Shown piece after piece: positions 7,655-14,348 of a stretch of DNA of 34,409 nucleotides. How positions within the stretch are numbered: position 1 is the first letter of the stretch; the number at the start of each line of letters is the position of its first letter. The position numbers and the translations under genes are program-made. The DNA comes from an uncultured Oscillospiraceae bacterium (GTDB lineage: Bacteria > Bacillota > Clostridia > Oscillospirales > Oscillospiraceae): contig CAKTQR010000023.1 in assembly GCA_934597175.1 (NCBI GenBank), positions 1-34,409 of the forward strand, read 5' to 3'. The notes under the pieces are model-generated. The model searched no databases. It was given only the letters and a program-made list of their open reading frames with translations, and was not told the origin of the DNA.

Positions 7655-9217
7655 ATGAAAAAGTATTTAAGCATTTTTCTGGCACTCGTGATGGTGTTCT
7701 CGCTGATGGCTCCCGCCGCATTCGCTGACGAGGTCAAGACCCCCGTCACCGAAGGCAGCGAGACCGTCACTCCCGAGCCCACCGACGCACCTGAGTCCAC
7801 CGAAGCTCCCGAGCCTACCGAGACGCCCGAAGTACCCACCATCACCGTGACCCCCGGCAACAACGCCAAGACCGGCAAGATCACCCTTTCTTGGACTGCT
7901 GTTGACGGTGCTGCAAAGTACGAAGTTTACCGCAGCGGCTCCAGAAACGGCACTTACACCAAGTATTTCACCACCGAAAGCACCAGCTACACCAATACCA
8001 GCTCTTATGCAGGCTACTGGTACAGCTACAAGGTCACCGCACTTGACACCGAGGGCAGCGAGATCGTCACCAGCGATATCATCACCCACTGCGCCGACTG
8101 CGCAGCACCCGTCATCACCGCAGGCAACAAGGCCGCTACCGGCAATGTTACCCTTAAGTGGAATGCCGTCTCCGGCGCTGACAAGTACGAGATATACCGT
8201 GCGACCTCCAAGGACGGCGAGTATACCAAGATGTACACCACCACCTACACCACCTATACCAACACCACCTCCAAGGCCAATGTTACCTATTATTATAAGG
8301 TAGTGGCTCTTGCAACCAGAACGAGCTCCGCAAACTCCGCATTCAGCAATATCGTCGCCCGTACCTGCGACTGCGCAGCACCTGTCGTCACCACCGGCAA
8401 CAATCCCACCACCGGCAAGATCACCCTTAAGTGGAAGGCTGTTGAGGGCGCAGCAAAGTATGAGGTTTACCGCAGCGGCAGCCAGAACGGCACTTACACC
8501 AAGTACTTTACCACCACCGGCACGAGCTACACCAACACCGGCGCATACGCTGGCTACACCTACTACTACAAGGTAAAGGCCATCTCCGCAGTTCTGCCCG
8601 AGGGCAACTCCGCCTTCAGCAGCGTTGTTTCCCGCACCTGCGACTGCGCAATGCCCACTCTGAAGCTGGCAGGCTACGATGACGACGGCAGCGCGATCTA
8701 CTTCATCGATTATAACGACAACGGCAACATCGTCTTTGAGTGGGGCAAGGTCTCCGGCGCAACGAGCTATAAGATCTATCGCTCCGGCAGCCAGAACGGC
8801 ACTTACAAGCTCATTGGCGAGACCAAGAACGCTACCTTTACCGACACGACCGCCGCTGCAGGATACTACTATTATTATAGAATAATCGCAGTTTCCTCCA
8901 GGACCAGCTACGCAAATTCCGCAGCGTTTGAGGTCGTGGCAGCACCCGCTCTCCCGACACCGAAGAACCTTAAGGGCAGCAGATCCTCCGGCGCTGTTAC
9001 CCTCAAGTGGGATGCCGTAAAGGGCGCTCAGGGCTATGTCATTGCCATTGGTGAATCCAAGGATATTGAAAGCATGCAGGGGCTTTACACTGTCGAAGAC
9101 ACCAAGGTCGTTGACGGCGATTTGCCCGGCGGCTATTGGTACGCTGTTATCGCATACAAATATCGTTCGGACGGTCTCATGGTAACTTCCATGCCCGCCT
9201 ATGTCTATGTAAAGTAA
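7655..9217 (+). CDS. secreted fibronectin type III repeat protein
   Basis: A 520-residue exported protein. A signal peptide (MKKYLSIFLALVMVFSLMAP, cleavage near AFA-DE) is followed by an acidic Pro/Thr/Glu linker to about residue 62, then five Fn3-like repeats. The repeats share W-x-VxGAxKYEVYRSGSQNGTYTK and AGYxYYYKV cores. The first three strongly resemble one another even at DNA level, indicating internal duplication. Repeats 1-3 end with Cys pairs in a CADCAxP or CDCAxP motif. No catalytic domain, LPxTG anchor, dockerin or S-layer motif is visible, so an adhesive or matrix role is likely but unproven. Preceded by a near-consensus promoter and closed by a strong terminator, it is monocistronic and probably well expressed. 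Confidence 0.92.
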   Translation: MKKYLSIFLALVMVFSLMAPAAFADEVKTPVTEGSETVTPEPTDAPESTEAPEPTETPEVPTITVTPGNNAKTGKITLSWTAVDGAAKYEVYRSGSRNGTYTKYFTTESTSYTNTSSYAGYWYSYKVTALDTEGSEIVTSDIITHCADCAAPVITAGNKAATGNVTLKWNAVSGADKYEIYRATSKDGEYTKMYTTTYTTYTNTTSKANVTYYYKVVALATRTSSANSAFSNIVARTCDCAAPVVTTGNNPTTGKITLKWKAVEGAAKYEVYRSGSQNGTYTKYFTTTGTSYTNTGAYAGYTYYYKVKAISAVLPEGNSAFSSVVSRTCDCAMPTLKLAGYDDDGSAIYFIDYNDNGNIVFEWGKVSGATSYKIYRSGSQNGTYKLIGETKNATFTDTTAAAGYYYYYRIIAVSSRTSYANSAAFEVVAAPALPTPKNLKGSRSSGAVTLKWDAVKGAQGYVIAIGESKDIESMQGLYTVEDTKVVDGDLPGGYWYAVIAYKYRSDGLMVTSMPAYVYVK

Positions 9218-9228
9218 ACTGAATCTCA

Positions 9229-9260
9229 AAAACTCGGCAGTCTGCTGACTGCCGAGTTTT
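9229..9260 (+). terminator. bidirectional intrinsic terminator
   Basis: A perfect 13-bp stem (AAAACTCGGCAGT with its complement, 9229-9241 and 9248-9260) has a 6-nt loop with T or A runs built into the stem ends. It serves both the Fn3 gene and the convergent CBS gene ending at 9262. Confidence 0.93.
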
Positions 9261-9261
9261 C

Positions 9262-9690
9262 TTATACTCTGCGCACATTTGAGGATATCTCCGCAAGGGC
9301 GGCGGCAGCCTCCGTGTCGCAGTCGGTGTTGCGGGCAAGATCCGCAAGCGAGAGCATGCCTACAAGCTGCCCGTCACGACACACCGGCAGCCTGCGCACC
9401 TGCGCATCGGCCATGAGCCGTGCCGCCTCGCCGACATATGCCGTGTCGCTTACGGTGATGACCCCACGGGTCATGATATCGCCGACCTTTGCCTCGTCGG
9501 GCGATATCCCCGTCGCAACGCACCTGACGGCGATGTCACGGTCGGTTATCATGCCCCGTATCTGACCACGGTCGTCGCAGACGGGAACTGCGCCGATGTT
9601 GTGCTGCCGTAACAGGCGAGCCGCCGCCGTCACGGGCTCTGAAAGCCCGACGGTCACGATGTGCTCGCTCATAATATCAAAAACCTTCAT
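9262..9690 (-). CDS. CBS-domain pair protein
   Basis: A stand-alone tandem CBS protein of 142 residues, of the type that binds adenine nucleotides and acts as a sensor or regulator. The first CBS motif starts at MKVFDIMSEHIVTV and ends in GMITDRDIAVR; the second spans VGDIMTRGVITV to LVGMLSLADLAR. Start: ATG at 9688-9690, with AGGAGG seven bases upstream. The longer frame runs through the spoIIP intergenic region with no support. That RBS is one arm of a perfect 11-bp hairpin directly after the spoIIP stop, which suggests coupling to spoIIP translation. Its partner protein is unknown. Confidence 0.9.
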   Translation of the reverse strand: MKVFDIMSEHIVTVGLSEPVTAAARLLRQHNIGAVPVCDDRGQIRGMITDRDIAVRCVATGISPDEAKVGDIMTRGVITVSDTAYVGEAARLMADAQVRRLPVCRDGQLVGMLSLADLARNTDCDTEAAAALAEISSNVRRV

Positions 9691-9695
9691 GACAA

Positions 9696-9728
9696 GACCT
9701 CCTTGGTGTAATCTTCGCCAAGGAGGTC
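9696..9728 (-). promoter_or_regulatory. hairpin sequestering the RBS of the CBS gene
   Basis: GACCTCCTTGG (9696-9706) and CCAAGGAGGTC (9718-9728) form a perfect 11-bp stem with an 11-nt loop. In the minus-strand mRNA the downstream arm contains the AAGGAGG of the CBS gene. It begins five bases after the spoIIP stop and has no U-tract, so it is a poor terminator. Confidence 0.75.
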
Positions 9729-9733
9729 GGGTT

Positions 9734-10699
9734 TTATTCCACAAGATCGGCCAGTGCAGGCCCTGCCGTTTCGCCGAACAGCCTTATTGCCGCCAGCGCC
9801 TCCTGCAAGGTGTTGCCATTGCTGCCGACCTCCAAAATAACAGAGCCGGAGCTCAGGTGCTGATTGTAGCGGTACGGCACGAGCGTTACCGGCCGCATGA
9901 GGCTAGGATACTTTTCCGACACGGCGTTTTGCAGATACAGCGCCAGTCGCAGATTTTTCGTCCAGTTCGGGTATTCAAGCCCGCTTTCGTCCGTGCCCAT
10001 GACGAACATGAGCTGCGAGGCGCACACTCCGGTTTCGGTCGCTACGGTCTTGTAAATTACATCCTCCGAGCCTATCGCATCACGGTGCAGGTCGATGACG
10101 ACGGAGATGGAGGGGTATTCCTTGAGATACTTCTCCACTGCCGCACCGCTACGGTTATATGAGCCGGTATAGCTCGGGTAATCGTAAACACCGCAGTCGT
10201 GGATGACATTCAGCCCGTACTTTTTAAAATACTTCTCAAGCTCCGTGCCTATCCTTATTACATTATAATTATTATCCTGCGTGCGGCTCGTGCCCGAGCG
10301 GACATATTTGTCAAGTCCGGCAGGGGAGTAGGCCTCGCTTGAGTGGGTGTGTATTATAAGTATCTGCGGCTTGCCCTTTTGAAGCTTGACGGGGCTGCCC
10401 TGCTTTATAAGCTCGGACACATCGACGGAGTAGTCCGTCGAGTTTTTGATGACCAGCCCGCCGGATATCGTAGTCGGGATTATGCTCGGCCCGGGCTTTG
10501 GCGTCGGCGTGGGCTTGGCCGTGGCGGGCGGCGAGCTCGCCGGAGGCGTTTCGGCGGGTGCGCTGACCTCGGGCGTAGTCGTGACGAGGGATATCGTGTT
10601 CGTAAAAAGGTCGGGGCTGTCGGTGTATAGACAGGCAGCACCGAGTATTATCCCGGCAGCCGCCAATAAGACGGCTGCAAGTGATTTATTCTTTCGCAT
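9734..10699 (-). CDS. spoIIP: stage II sporulation protein P (SpoIIP)
   Basis: SpoIIP is a membrane-anchored amidase/endopeptidase that, with SpoIID and SpoIIM, thins septal peptidoglycan and drives engulfment of the forespore. The 321-residue protein has one N-terminal membrane segment (about residues 7-24) and a Pro/Thr-rich linker to about residue 75. The SpoIIP domain follows, with HTHSSEAY at 117-124, VIDLHRDAIG in the middle and the ligand Glu in LEVGSNGNTLQEA near the C-terminus, the conserved zinc/catalytic segments. ATG at 10699 with GGAGG seven bases upstream. The strongest sign in the window that the organism belongs to a spore-forming lineage. I did not identify a convincing sigmaE promoter. 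Confidence 0.95.
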   Translation of the reverse strand: MRKNKSLAAVLLAAAGIILGAACLYTDSPDLFTNTISLVTTTPEVSAPAETPPASSPPATAKPTPTPKPGPSIIPTTISGGLVIKNSTDYSVDVSELIKQGSPVKLQKGKPQILIIHTHSSEAYSPAGLDKYVRSGTSRTQDNNYNVIRIGTELEKYFKKYGLNVIHDCGVYDYPSYTGSYNRSGAAVEKYLKEYPSISVVIDLHRDAIGSEDVIYKTVATETGVCASQLMFVMGTDESGLEYPNWTKNLRLALYLQNAVSEKYPSLMRPVTLVPYRYNQHLSSGSVILEVGSNGNTLQEALAAIRLFGETAGPALADLVE

Positions 10700-10756
10700 T
10701 ATAACACCTCCGCAGTTAACAGCTTATTCTTGAGGAGCGAAAAATATATCTGTACA

Positions 10757-10784
10757 TTGCAGGGCGTATGTGGTATCTTATAAT
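10757..10784 (+). promoter_or_regulatory. promoter of the TSCPD gene
   Basis: TTGCAG (10757-10762), a 16-base spacer and TATAAT (10779-10784) lie about 75 bases upstream of the ATG at 10860. Confidence 0.6.
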
Positions 10785-10859
10785 ACAAATTATAGGACGC
10801 TTCAAATACTGAAAATATTGTTATGTAAACCTAAAATATTCATTTGATGGGGTGGAAAT

Positions 10860-11102
10860 ATGCATATTGAGTACAGGCCGAAGGGCGTATGTTCGCAGCT
10901 TATGTCGATAGATGTCGAGGACGGTAAAATAGAAAAAGTGGTGGTCAAGGGCGGATGCAGCGGCAATCTGCAAGGCATTTCAGCGCTCCTTGTGGGGATG
11001 CCGGTCGAGGAAGCCATAGCCAGACTGGAGGGTATACACTGCGGATTTAAGTCCACATCGTGCCCGGATCAGCTTGCACAGACGCTGAAAAAATGCATAT
11101 AA
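10860..11102 (+). CDS. TIGR03905-type TSCPD-domain protein
   Basis: An 80-residue protein of the four-cysteine TSCPD family. The diagnostic TSCPD motif occurs near residue 66 and the four conserved Cys (positions 11, 33, 60, 68) probably bind a metal or cluster. The same domain occurs at the end of B12-dependent ribonucleotide reductases, but the function of the stand-alone protein is unknown. GGGGTGG precedes the ATG by four bases. Length and motif placement match the family well. It stands alone with its own promoter and is followed by a long AT-rich spacer. Confidence 0.9.
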   Translation: MHIEYRPKGVCSQLMSIDVEDGKIEKVVVKGGCSGNLQGISALLVGMPVEEAIARLEGIHCGFKSTSCPDQLAQTLKKCI

Positions 11103-11468
11103 AATATGCGATTTGGTTTACATAATTATTTTTCATAACGAATATGATTTACATAATGTTATACAGATGATTAACATTTGTAATAATTTTTGCTGTTTTT
11201 TCATCAAATGTTGTCGAATTTATATTTTTGTGCAACTTGACCAAGACACAAAATACTGTGTTTAGTTCAAAAAATTAACCCAAAATATACGAATTAGTAT
11301 AGCCAACTATTTACAACTTGTATATATTGCATAATTTCGACACGCTCAAGTTATGCAATATAACTATTTACCCGCTTGCGTTCGTTCCGATATAATTGAT
11401 ATGCCAGAGAGTTATATGGCGTATGTTCGGCAAATCACCGAACATAAAAATTATGTCAGGAGCGTTAT
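11103..11468 (+). promoter_or_regulatory. AT-rich 366-bp spacer with promoter and two inverted repeats
   Basis: No gene is seen here. From left to right: a small GCATAT/ATATGC hairpin at the end of the TSCPD gene (11095-11109); a perfect 12-bp inverted repeat TATATTGCATAA/TTATGCAATATA (11323-11334, 11351-11362); a promoter TTTACC-18-TATAAT (11367-11372, 11391-11396); and a 9-bp hairpin TATGTTCGG/CCGAACATA (11422-11430, 11438-11446) in the 5' UTR just before the AGGAG RBS. The 12-bp repeat immediately upstream of the -35 looks like an activator or repressor site. Confidence 0.55.
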
Positions 11469-12314
11469 ATGAGTAAAATCGGCAAATTCAATATTACCCT
11501 CGTATTCGTTGCCTGTTTGCTGTGCGCCTTGTTCAGCATTAATGCTTTTGCGGACGAGGCGGAAACCGAGCTTGAGTACACCGAGACACCTGTTTACATT
11601 GACGGGCTGCTGTCGTTCAGGGGCTACACCGTCGGCGATACGACATATCTGCCGCTTGAGAGCACCGGCGCAGTTCTCGGCTATGATACCGAGTCGGACT
11701 TTAACTATGAGACAAATACACTGACCGTCGGGGTCGAGAATATCGAGATCACCGTTTGCAAGGATGATGAGTATCTTAGCGCAAACGGACGGTATTTCTA
11801 CCTGCCCGACGGCTATATGGAGATCGACGGCTGCGCAGTAGTTCCCATTGACGCTATCGAGAAAATTTTTACCCTCGATGCAAATTGGGACGCCGAGCGT
11901 GAAGCGTATGATCTTGACACGGCAAACAAGGCTCTGCTTGTAAGCGGGGAGGAGTTCTATGATGAGGACGATCTCTACTGGATGAGCAGGATAATCACCT
12001 ACGAATCGGGAAACCAGCCCGTAGCGGGGCAGATAGGTGTCGGCAATGTTGTCATGAACAGAGTTGAAAGCAGCAGATTCAAAGACACCGTCAAGGAGGT
12101 CATCTTCCAGCAGGGGCAGTTTGCTCCGGTTGCATCGGGAGCAATTTACCTTGATCCGTACGAGATAAGCACCATCTGCGCAAAGATGGTCTTTGAGGGC
12201 TACAACACCGTCGGCAAGTCGCTGTTTTTCCAGCAGGGACGGTACGGCGCAAACTGGATCAGTCAGAACACGAGGTTTGTCATCAACATCGCAGACCACA
12301 ATTTCTTTATCTGA
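11469..12314 (+). CDS. cell-wall hydrolase: copper amine oxidase-N domain + SleB domain
   Basis: An exported protein of 281 residues. A signal peptide (about residues 1-28, ending INAFA-DE) is followed by a copper amine oxidase N-terminal-like domain (about 38-155, with VYIDGLLSFRGY, TYLPLES and VVPIDAIEKIF), which is a beta-rich wall-associated module and not an enzyme. The C-terminal half is a SleB/hydrolase_2 domain: MSRIITYESGNQPVAGQIGVG, VGNVVMNRV, and a YDPYEIS-like IYLDPYEIS segment; Glu in ITYESG is the expected catalytic acid. SleB-type enzymes open spore cortex or vegetative peptidoglycan as lytic transglycosylases. Whether this one acts in germination cannot be told. AGGAG lies eight bases before the ATG. 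Confidence 0.92.
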   Translation: MSKIGKFNITLVFVACLLCALFSINAFADEAETELEYTETPVYIDGLLSFRGYTVGDTTYLPLESTGAVLGYDTESDFNYETNTLTVGVENIEITVCKDDEYLSANGRYFYLPDGYMEIDGCAVVPIDAIEKIFTLDANWDAEREAYDLDTANKALLVSGEEFYDEDDLYWMSRIITYESGNQPVAGQIGVGNVVMNRVESSRFKDTVKEVIFQQGQFAPVASGAIYLDPYEISTICAKMVFEGYNTVGKSLFFQQGRYGANWISQNTRFVINIADHNFFI

Positions 12315-12337
12315 TTGCCAAAACCGAACGAATATGA

Positions 12338-12343
12338 TAAAAT
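12338..12343 (+). promoter_or_regulatory. possible rsmG promoter overlapping the upstream terminator
   Basis: TTGCCA (12315-12320), a 17-base spacer and TAAAAT (12338-12343) predict a start near 12350-12351, inside the left arm of the terminator. A transcript from here would lack most of the terminator stem. Confidence 0.5.
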
Positions 12344-12372
12344 GAGCTGTAAAAATTACAGCTCATTTTTTT
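12341..12372 (+). terminator. intrinsic terminator of the SleB-type gene
   Basis: A perfect 12-bp stem AATGAGCTGTAA/TTACAGCTCATT (12341-12352, 12356-12367) merges into a seven-T tract (12366-12372). The rsmG RBS begins at the next base. Confidence 0.92.
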
Positions 12373-12382
12373 GAGGTCACAT

Positions 12383-13084
12383 ATGGAAGATATACTGCGC
12401 GCAGGTTTTGCCGAGCTCGGCATTGAGCCCGACGCAAAAGCATTTGAACGCTACAACACATATTTTGAATATCTCGAGGAGCGCAACGCCGTCATGAATC
12501 TGACTGCGATAAGCGGCAGGGAAGATGTTGCACGGCTGCATTTTCTCGATTGCGCAGCCCTGCTCGGTGTCTTTGGCTTCAAGGACAAGACCGTCATCGA
12601 TGTCGGCACGGGCGCAGGCTTCCCCGGTCTTGCGCTTAAGATCGCCGAGCCGAGCATCAAGCTCACGCTGCTTGACAGCTTAAATAAGCGCATCGAGTTT
12701 CTCTCTGAGACCTGCGAAAAGCTCGGCTTTGACGATGTAGTCTGTCTGCACGCAAGGGCAGAGGAAGCGCCCAAGGAGCTCTACGCCGCATTTGATATCG
12801 CCACCTCGAGAGCGGTCGCCCGCCTGAATGTCCTGTGCGAGCTGTGCCTGCCGTTCGTGAAGGTCGGCGGAGCGTTTGTTGCCATGAAAGGTCCGGACTG
12901 CTCACAGGAGCTCGCAGAGGCCAAGAATGCGCTGCACCTTCTGGGTGCAAAGGTCGAGACCACCGTGCCGTACACCATCCCCGGAACGGACATCCCCCAT
13001 ACCGCCGTCGTCATCCGCAAGCTCAAGCCCACGCACCCCAAGTACCCCCGTAAATGGGCACAAATTAAAAAACAGCCGCTATAA
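12383..13084 (+). CDS. rsmG: 16S rRNA (guanine(527)-N7)-methyltransferase RsmG
   Basis: RsmG (GidB) methylates N7 of G527 in the 530 loop of 16S rRNA using S-adenosylmethionine. Loss is known to give low-level streptomycin resistance. The 233-residue protein has the usual length. The Rossmann SAM motif is VIDVGTGAGFPGLALKI at about residues 71-87, preceded by the MNLTAI segment (about 38-43) and followed by SRAVARLNVLCEL. ATG at 12383 with GAGG six bases upstream is preferred to the TTG at 12371, which lies in the terminator T-tract. It is separated from its usual mnmG/mnmE neighbours and stands as a single gene. Confidence 0.96.
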   Translation: MEDILRAGFAELGIEPDAKAFERYNTYFEYLEERNAVMNLTAISGREDVARLHFLDCAALLGVFGFKDKTVIDVGTGAGFPGLALKIAEPSIKLTLLDSLNKRIEFLSETCEKLGFDDVVCLHARAEEAPKELYAAFDIATSRAVARLNVLCELCLPFVKVGGAFVAMKGPDCSQELAEAKNALHLLGAKVETTVPYTIPGTDIPHTAVVIRKLKPTHPKYPRKWAQIKKQPL

Positions 13085-13125
13085 AAACTTAAGCCGCCTG
13101 TGAGACCACAGGCGGCTTAAGTTTT
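13084..13125 (+). terminator. bidirectional intrinsic terminator
   Basis: A perfect 19-bp stem (13084-13102 with 13107-13125) has a 4-nt AGAC loop and A/T-rich ends. It starts at the rsmG stop and also ends the convergent DUF1002 gene at 13131. Confidence 0.93.
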
Positions 13126-13130
13126 GGTTA

Positions 13131-14000
13131 TCAGCCGAACAGGTTTTTGAAGAAGTCGATGACCTTGTTCACAAACTCGGTGACGGTGTCGGCGGCTTGG
13201 GACAGGAAGCTTTCGACCGAGCCCTTGGTGTCGGCAATGTTTTTGATATACTGCTGCACCTGCTCGACCTTTTCCTTGAGGGCGGAGACATCGAGCTTTT
13301 CAAGCGAGCGGCAGAGGCTGATAAGCTGCTCTATCTGCGAATCGTTGAGCGTGACCTCGTACTTTTCGGCTATCTGCTTTATCTGCTCACGCAGCTCGTC
13401 GTCGGTCATGTCCTTGGTCTGGTCGAGGATGAGCTTGAGCTCGTTGACGATTGCGGTGGAGTCTGCGCTGCCTATATCGTCGGCAAGCTCGGCGGTGATG
13501 GTGAGCTCCTTTGTGCCGACAAGCTTTGCGTCCTCGTCAAGCTTCTTGCCGGTAATGTCCTCATACGCCATGTATATGCCGGTGAGGGCAGCCGTGCCGG
13601 AGACCTTGAAGGGGGCGACTATCTTGACATCGGCATCGGTGATGCCGGCGGTGACCATTGCGTTCATGTACATGTCGGCGGTGCACCATGTGATGTTTTC
13701 GACCGAGACATCAAGTCCCTCGCCGCTGCCCTGCGCCTCGATGTAGATGCAGGATATCGACTTTGTGCCGATGAGGCTTTCGTCGACCTGACCTTCAAGG
13801 TACTTGCGCTCGTCTGCGTTTGTAACGGTAAGCTCTTTGACCTCGCCACGCTCGATGCCGAAGGACTTGTACACGGAGGCTATCTCGTCGTTATCGAGAT
13901 CTGCACCGATGACCGTGCGGCTGTCGGAAATGTTGTCGGCATGGCAGACGCTGCTGCCGACCAGCATAAGGGCAAGGAGTAGAGAAGTAAACTTTTTCAT
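13131..14000 (-). CDS. exported DUF1002 protein (YpuA-like)
   Basis: A 289-residue exported protein with a signal peptide (MKKFTSLLLALMLVGSSVCHA). The DUF1002 region, related to Bacillus YpuA, spans about residues 28-240: VIGADLDNDEIASVYKSFG, then SISCIYIEAQGSGEGLDVS, and the VKIVAPFKVSGTAALTGIY block. The C-terminal third is Glu/Lys/Gln-rich and likely coiled coil, ending in an amphipathic hydrophobic stretch (VIDFFKNLFG). Function unknown in the family. AAAGGA lies ten bases before the ATG. It is monocistronic, with TATACT at 14038-14043 (minus strand) as a probable -10. Confidence 0.88.
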   Translation of the reverse strand: MKKFTSLLLALMLVGSSVCHADNISDSRTVIGADLDNDEIASVYKSFGIERGEVKELTVTNADERKYLEGQVDESLIGTKSISCIYIEAQGSGEGLDVSVENITWCTADMYMNAMVTAGITDADVKIVAPFKVSGTAALTGIYMAYEDITGKKLDEDAKLVGTKELTITAELADDIGSADSTAIVNELKLILDQTKDMTDDELREQIKQIAEKYEVTLNDSQIEQLISLCRSLEKLDVSALKEKVEQVQQYIKNIADTKGSVESFLSQAADTVTEFVNKVIDFFKNLFG

Positions 14001-14106
14001 GAAATCATTTTCCTTTCACTGGGGGTATGACGATTTTAGTATAACCAGCCCGTAATTGTGTTAAATAATTATTAACAATAATCTTGGATTTAACAATAAA
14101 AAACTA

Positions 14107-14135
14107 TTGACATAGAAAAATATATATGCTAGATT
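14107..14135 (+). promoter_or_regulatory. sigmaA promoter of the riboswitch-AGCS transcript
   Basis: A perfect TTGACA (14107-14112), a 17-base spacer ending in TGC, and TAGATT (14130-14135) form an extended -10 promoter. The predicted start is near 14142, about 50 bases before the aptamer. Confidence 0.88.
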
Positions 14136-14157
14136 ATTTTCATCAATTCCCGTGAAA

Positions 14158-14262
14158 CCCCAAGAATCTTAGGAGACTGGGGGCGGAGGAAGCTCTGGAG
14201 AATCCCGAAAGGGTGCCGAAGGTGTAAGGCGAAAGCCGAATCTCTCAGGCCAAAGGACAGAG
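14158..14262 (+). ncRNA. glycine riboswitch, single aptamer with 5' accessory helix
   Basis: The conserved glycine aptamer core is plain: CTCTGGAGA at 14193-14201, GCCGAAGG near 14215-14222, and the hallmark CTCTCAGG...AAAGGACAGAG block at 14242-14262. P1 pairs CTCTG (14193-14197) with CAGAG (14258-14262). Only one full aptamer is present. Upstream, CCCCA (14158-14162) pairs with TGGGG (14178-14182), fitting the short 'ghost aptamer' helix described for singlet glycine riboswitches. The downstream expression platform is a terminator (14304-14335). The regulated gene is an AGCS-family symporter, a natural glycine/alanine importer. Confidence 0.95.
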
Positions 14263-14303
14263 GAAGCATAAATATTTATATGTTTTCTATTATGTCTCCG
14301 GAG

Positions 14304-14335
14304 CTGCTGAATTTAGTTCAGCAGTTTTTTGTTTT
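14304..14335 (+). terminator. riboswitch-controlled intrinsic terminator
   Basis: CTGCTGAA (14304-14311) and TTCAGCAG (14317-14324) form an 8-bp stem followed by TTTTTTGTTTT. It lies between the aptamer and the GGAGG RBS of the symporter gene. TCTCCGGAGCT (14295-14305), overlapping the stem foot, can pair with the 5' P1 strand AGCTCTGGAGA (14191-14201) through 11 pairs including one G-U, giving a plausible antiterminator. Confidence 0.88.
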
Positions 14336-14348
14336 GGAGGAAAGAAAG

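Noticed and set aside
7667..9229. 520-codon open frame on the minus strand
   Set aside because: It is the antisense shadow of the Fn3 gene, with Gly/Val-rich low-complexity translation, no RBS and no family match.
14280..14348. N-terminal extension of the AGCS gene starting at ATG 14280
   Set aside because: It would translate through the riboswitch terminator and has no RBS at correct distance. ATG 14349 has GGAGG at eight bases.
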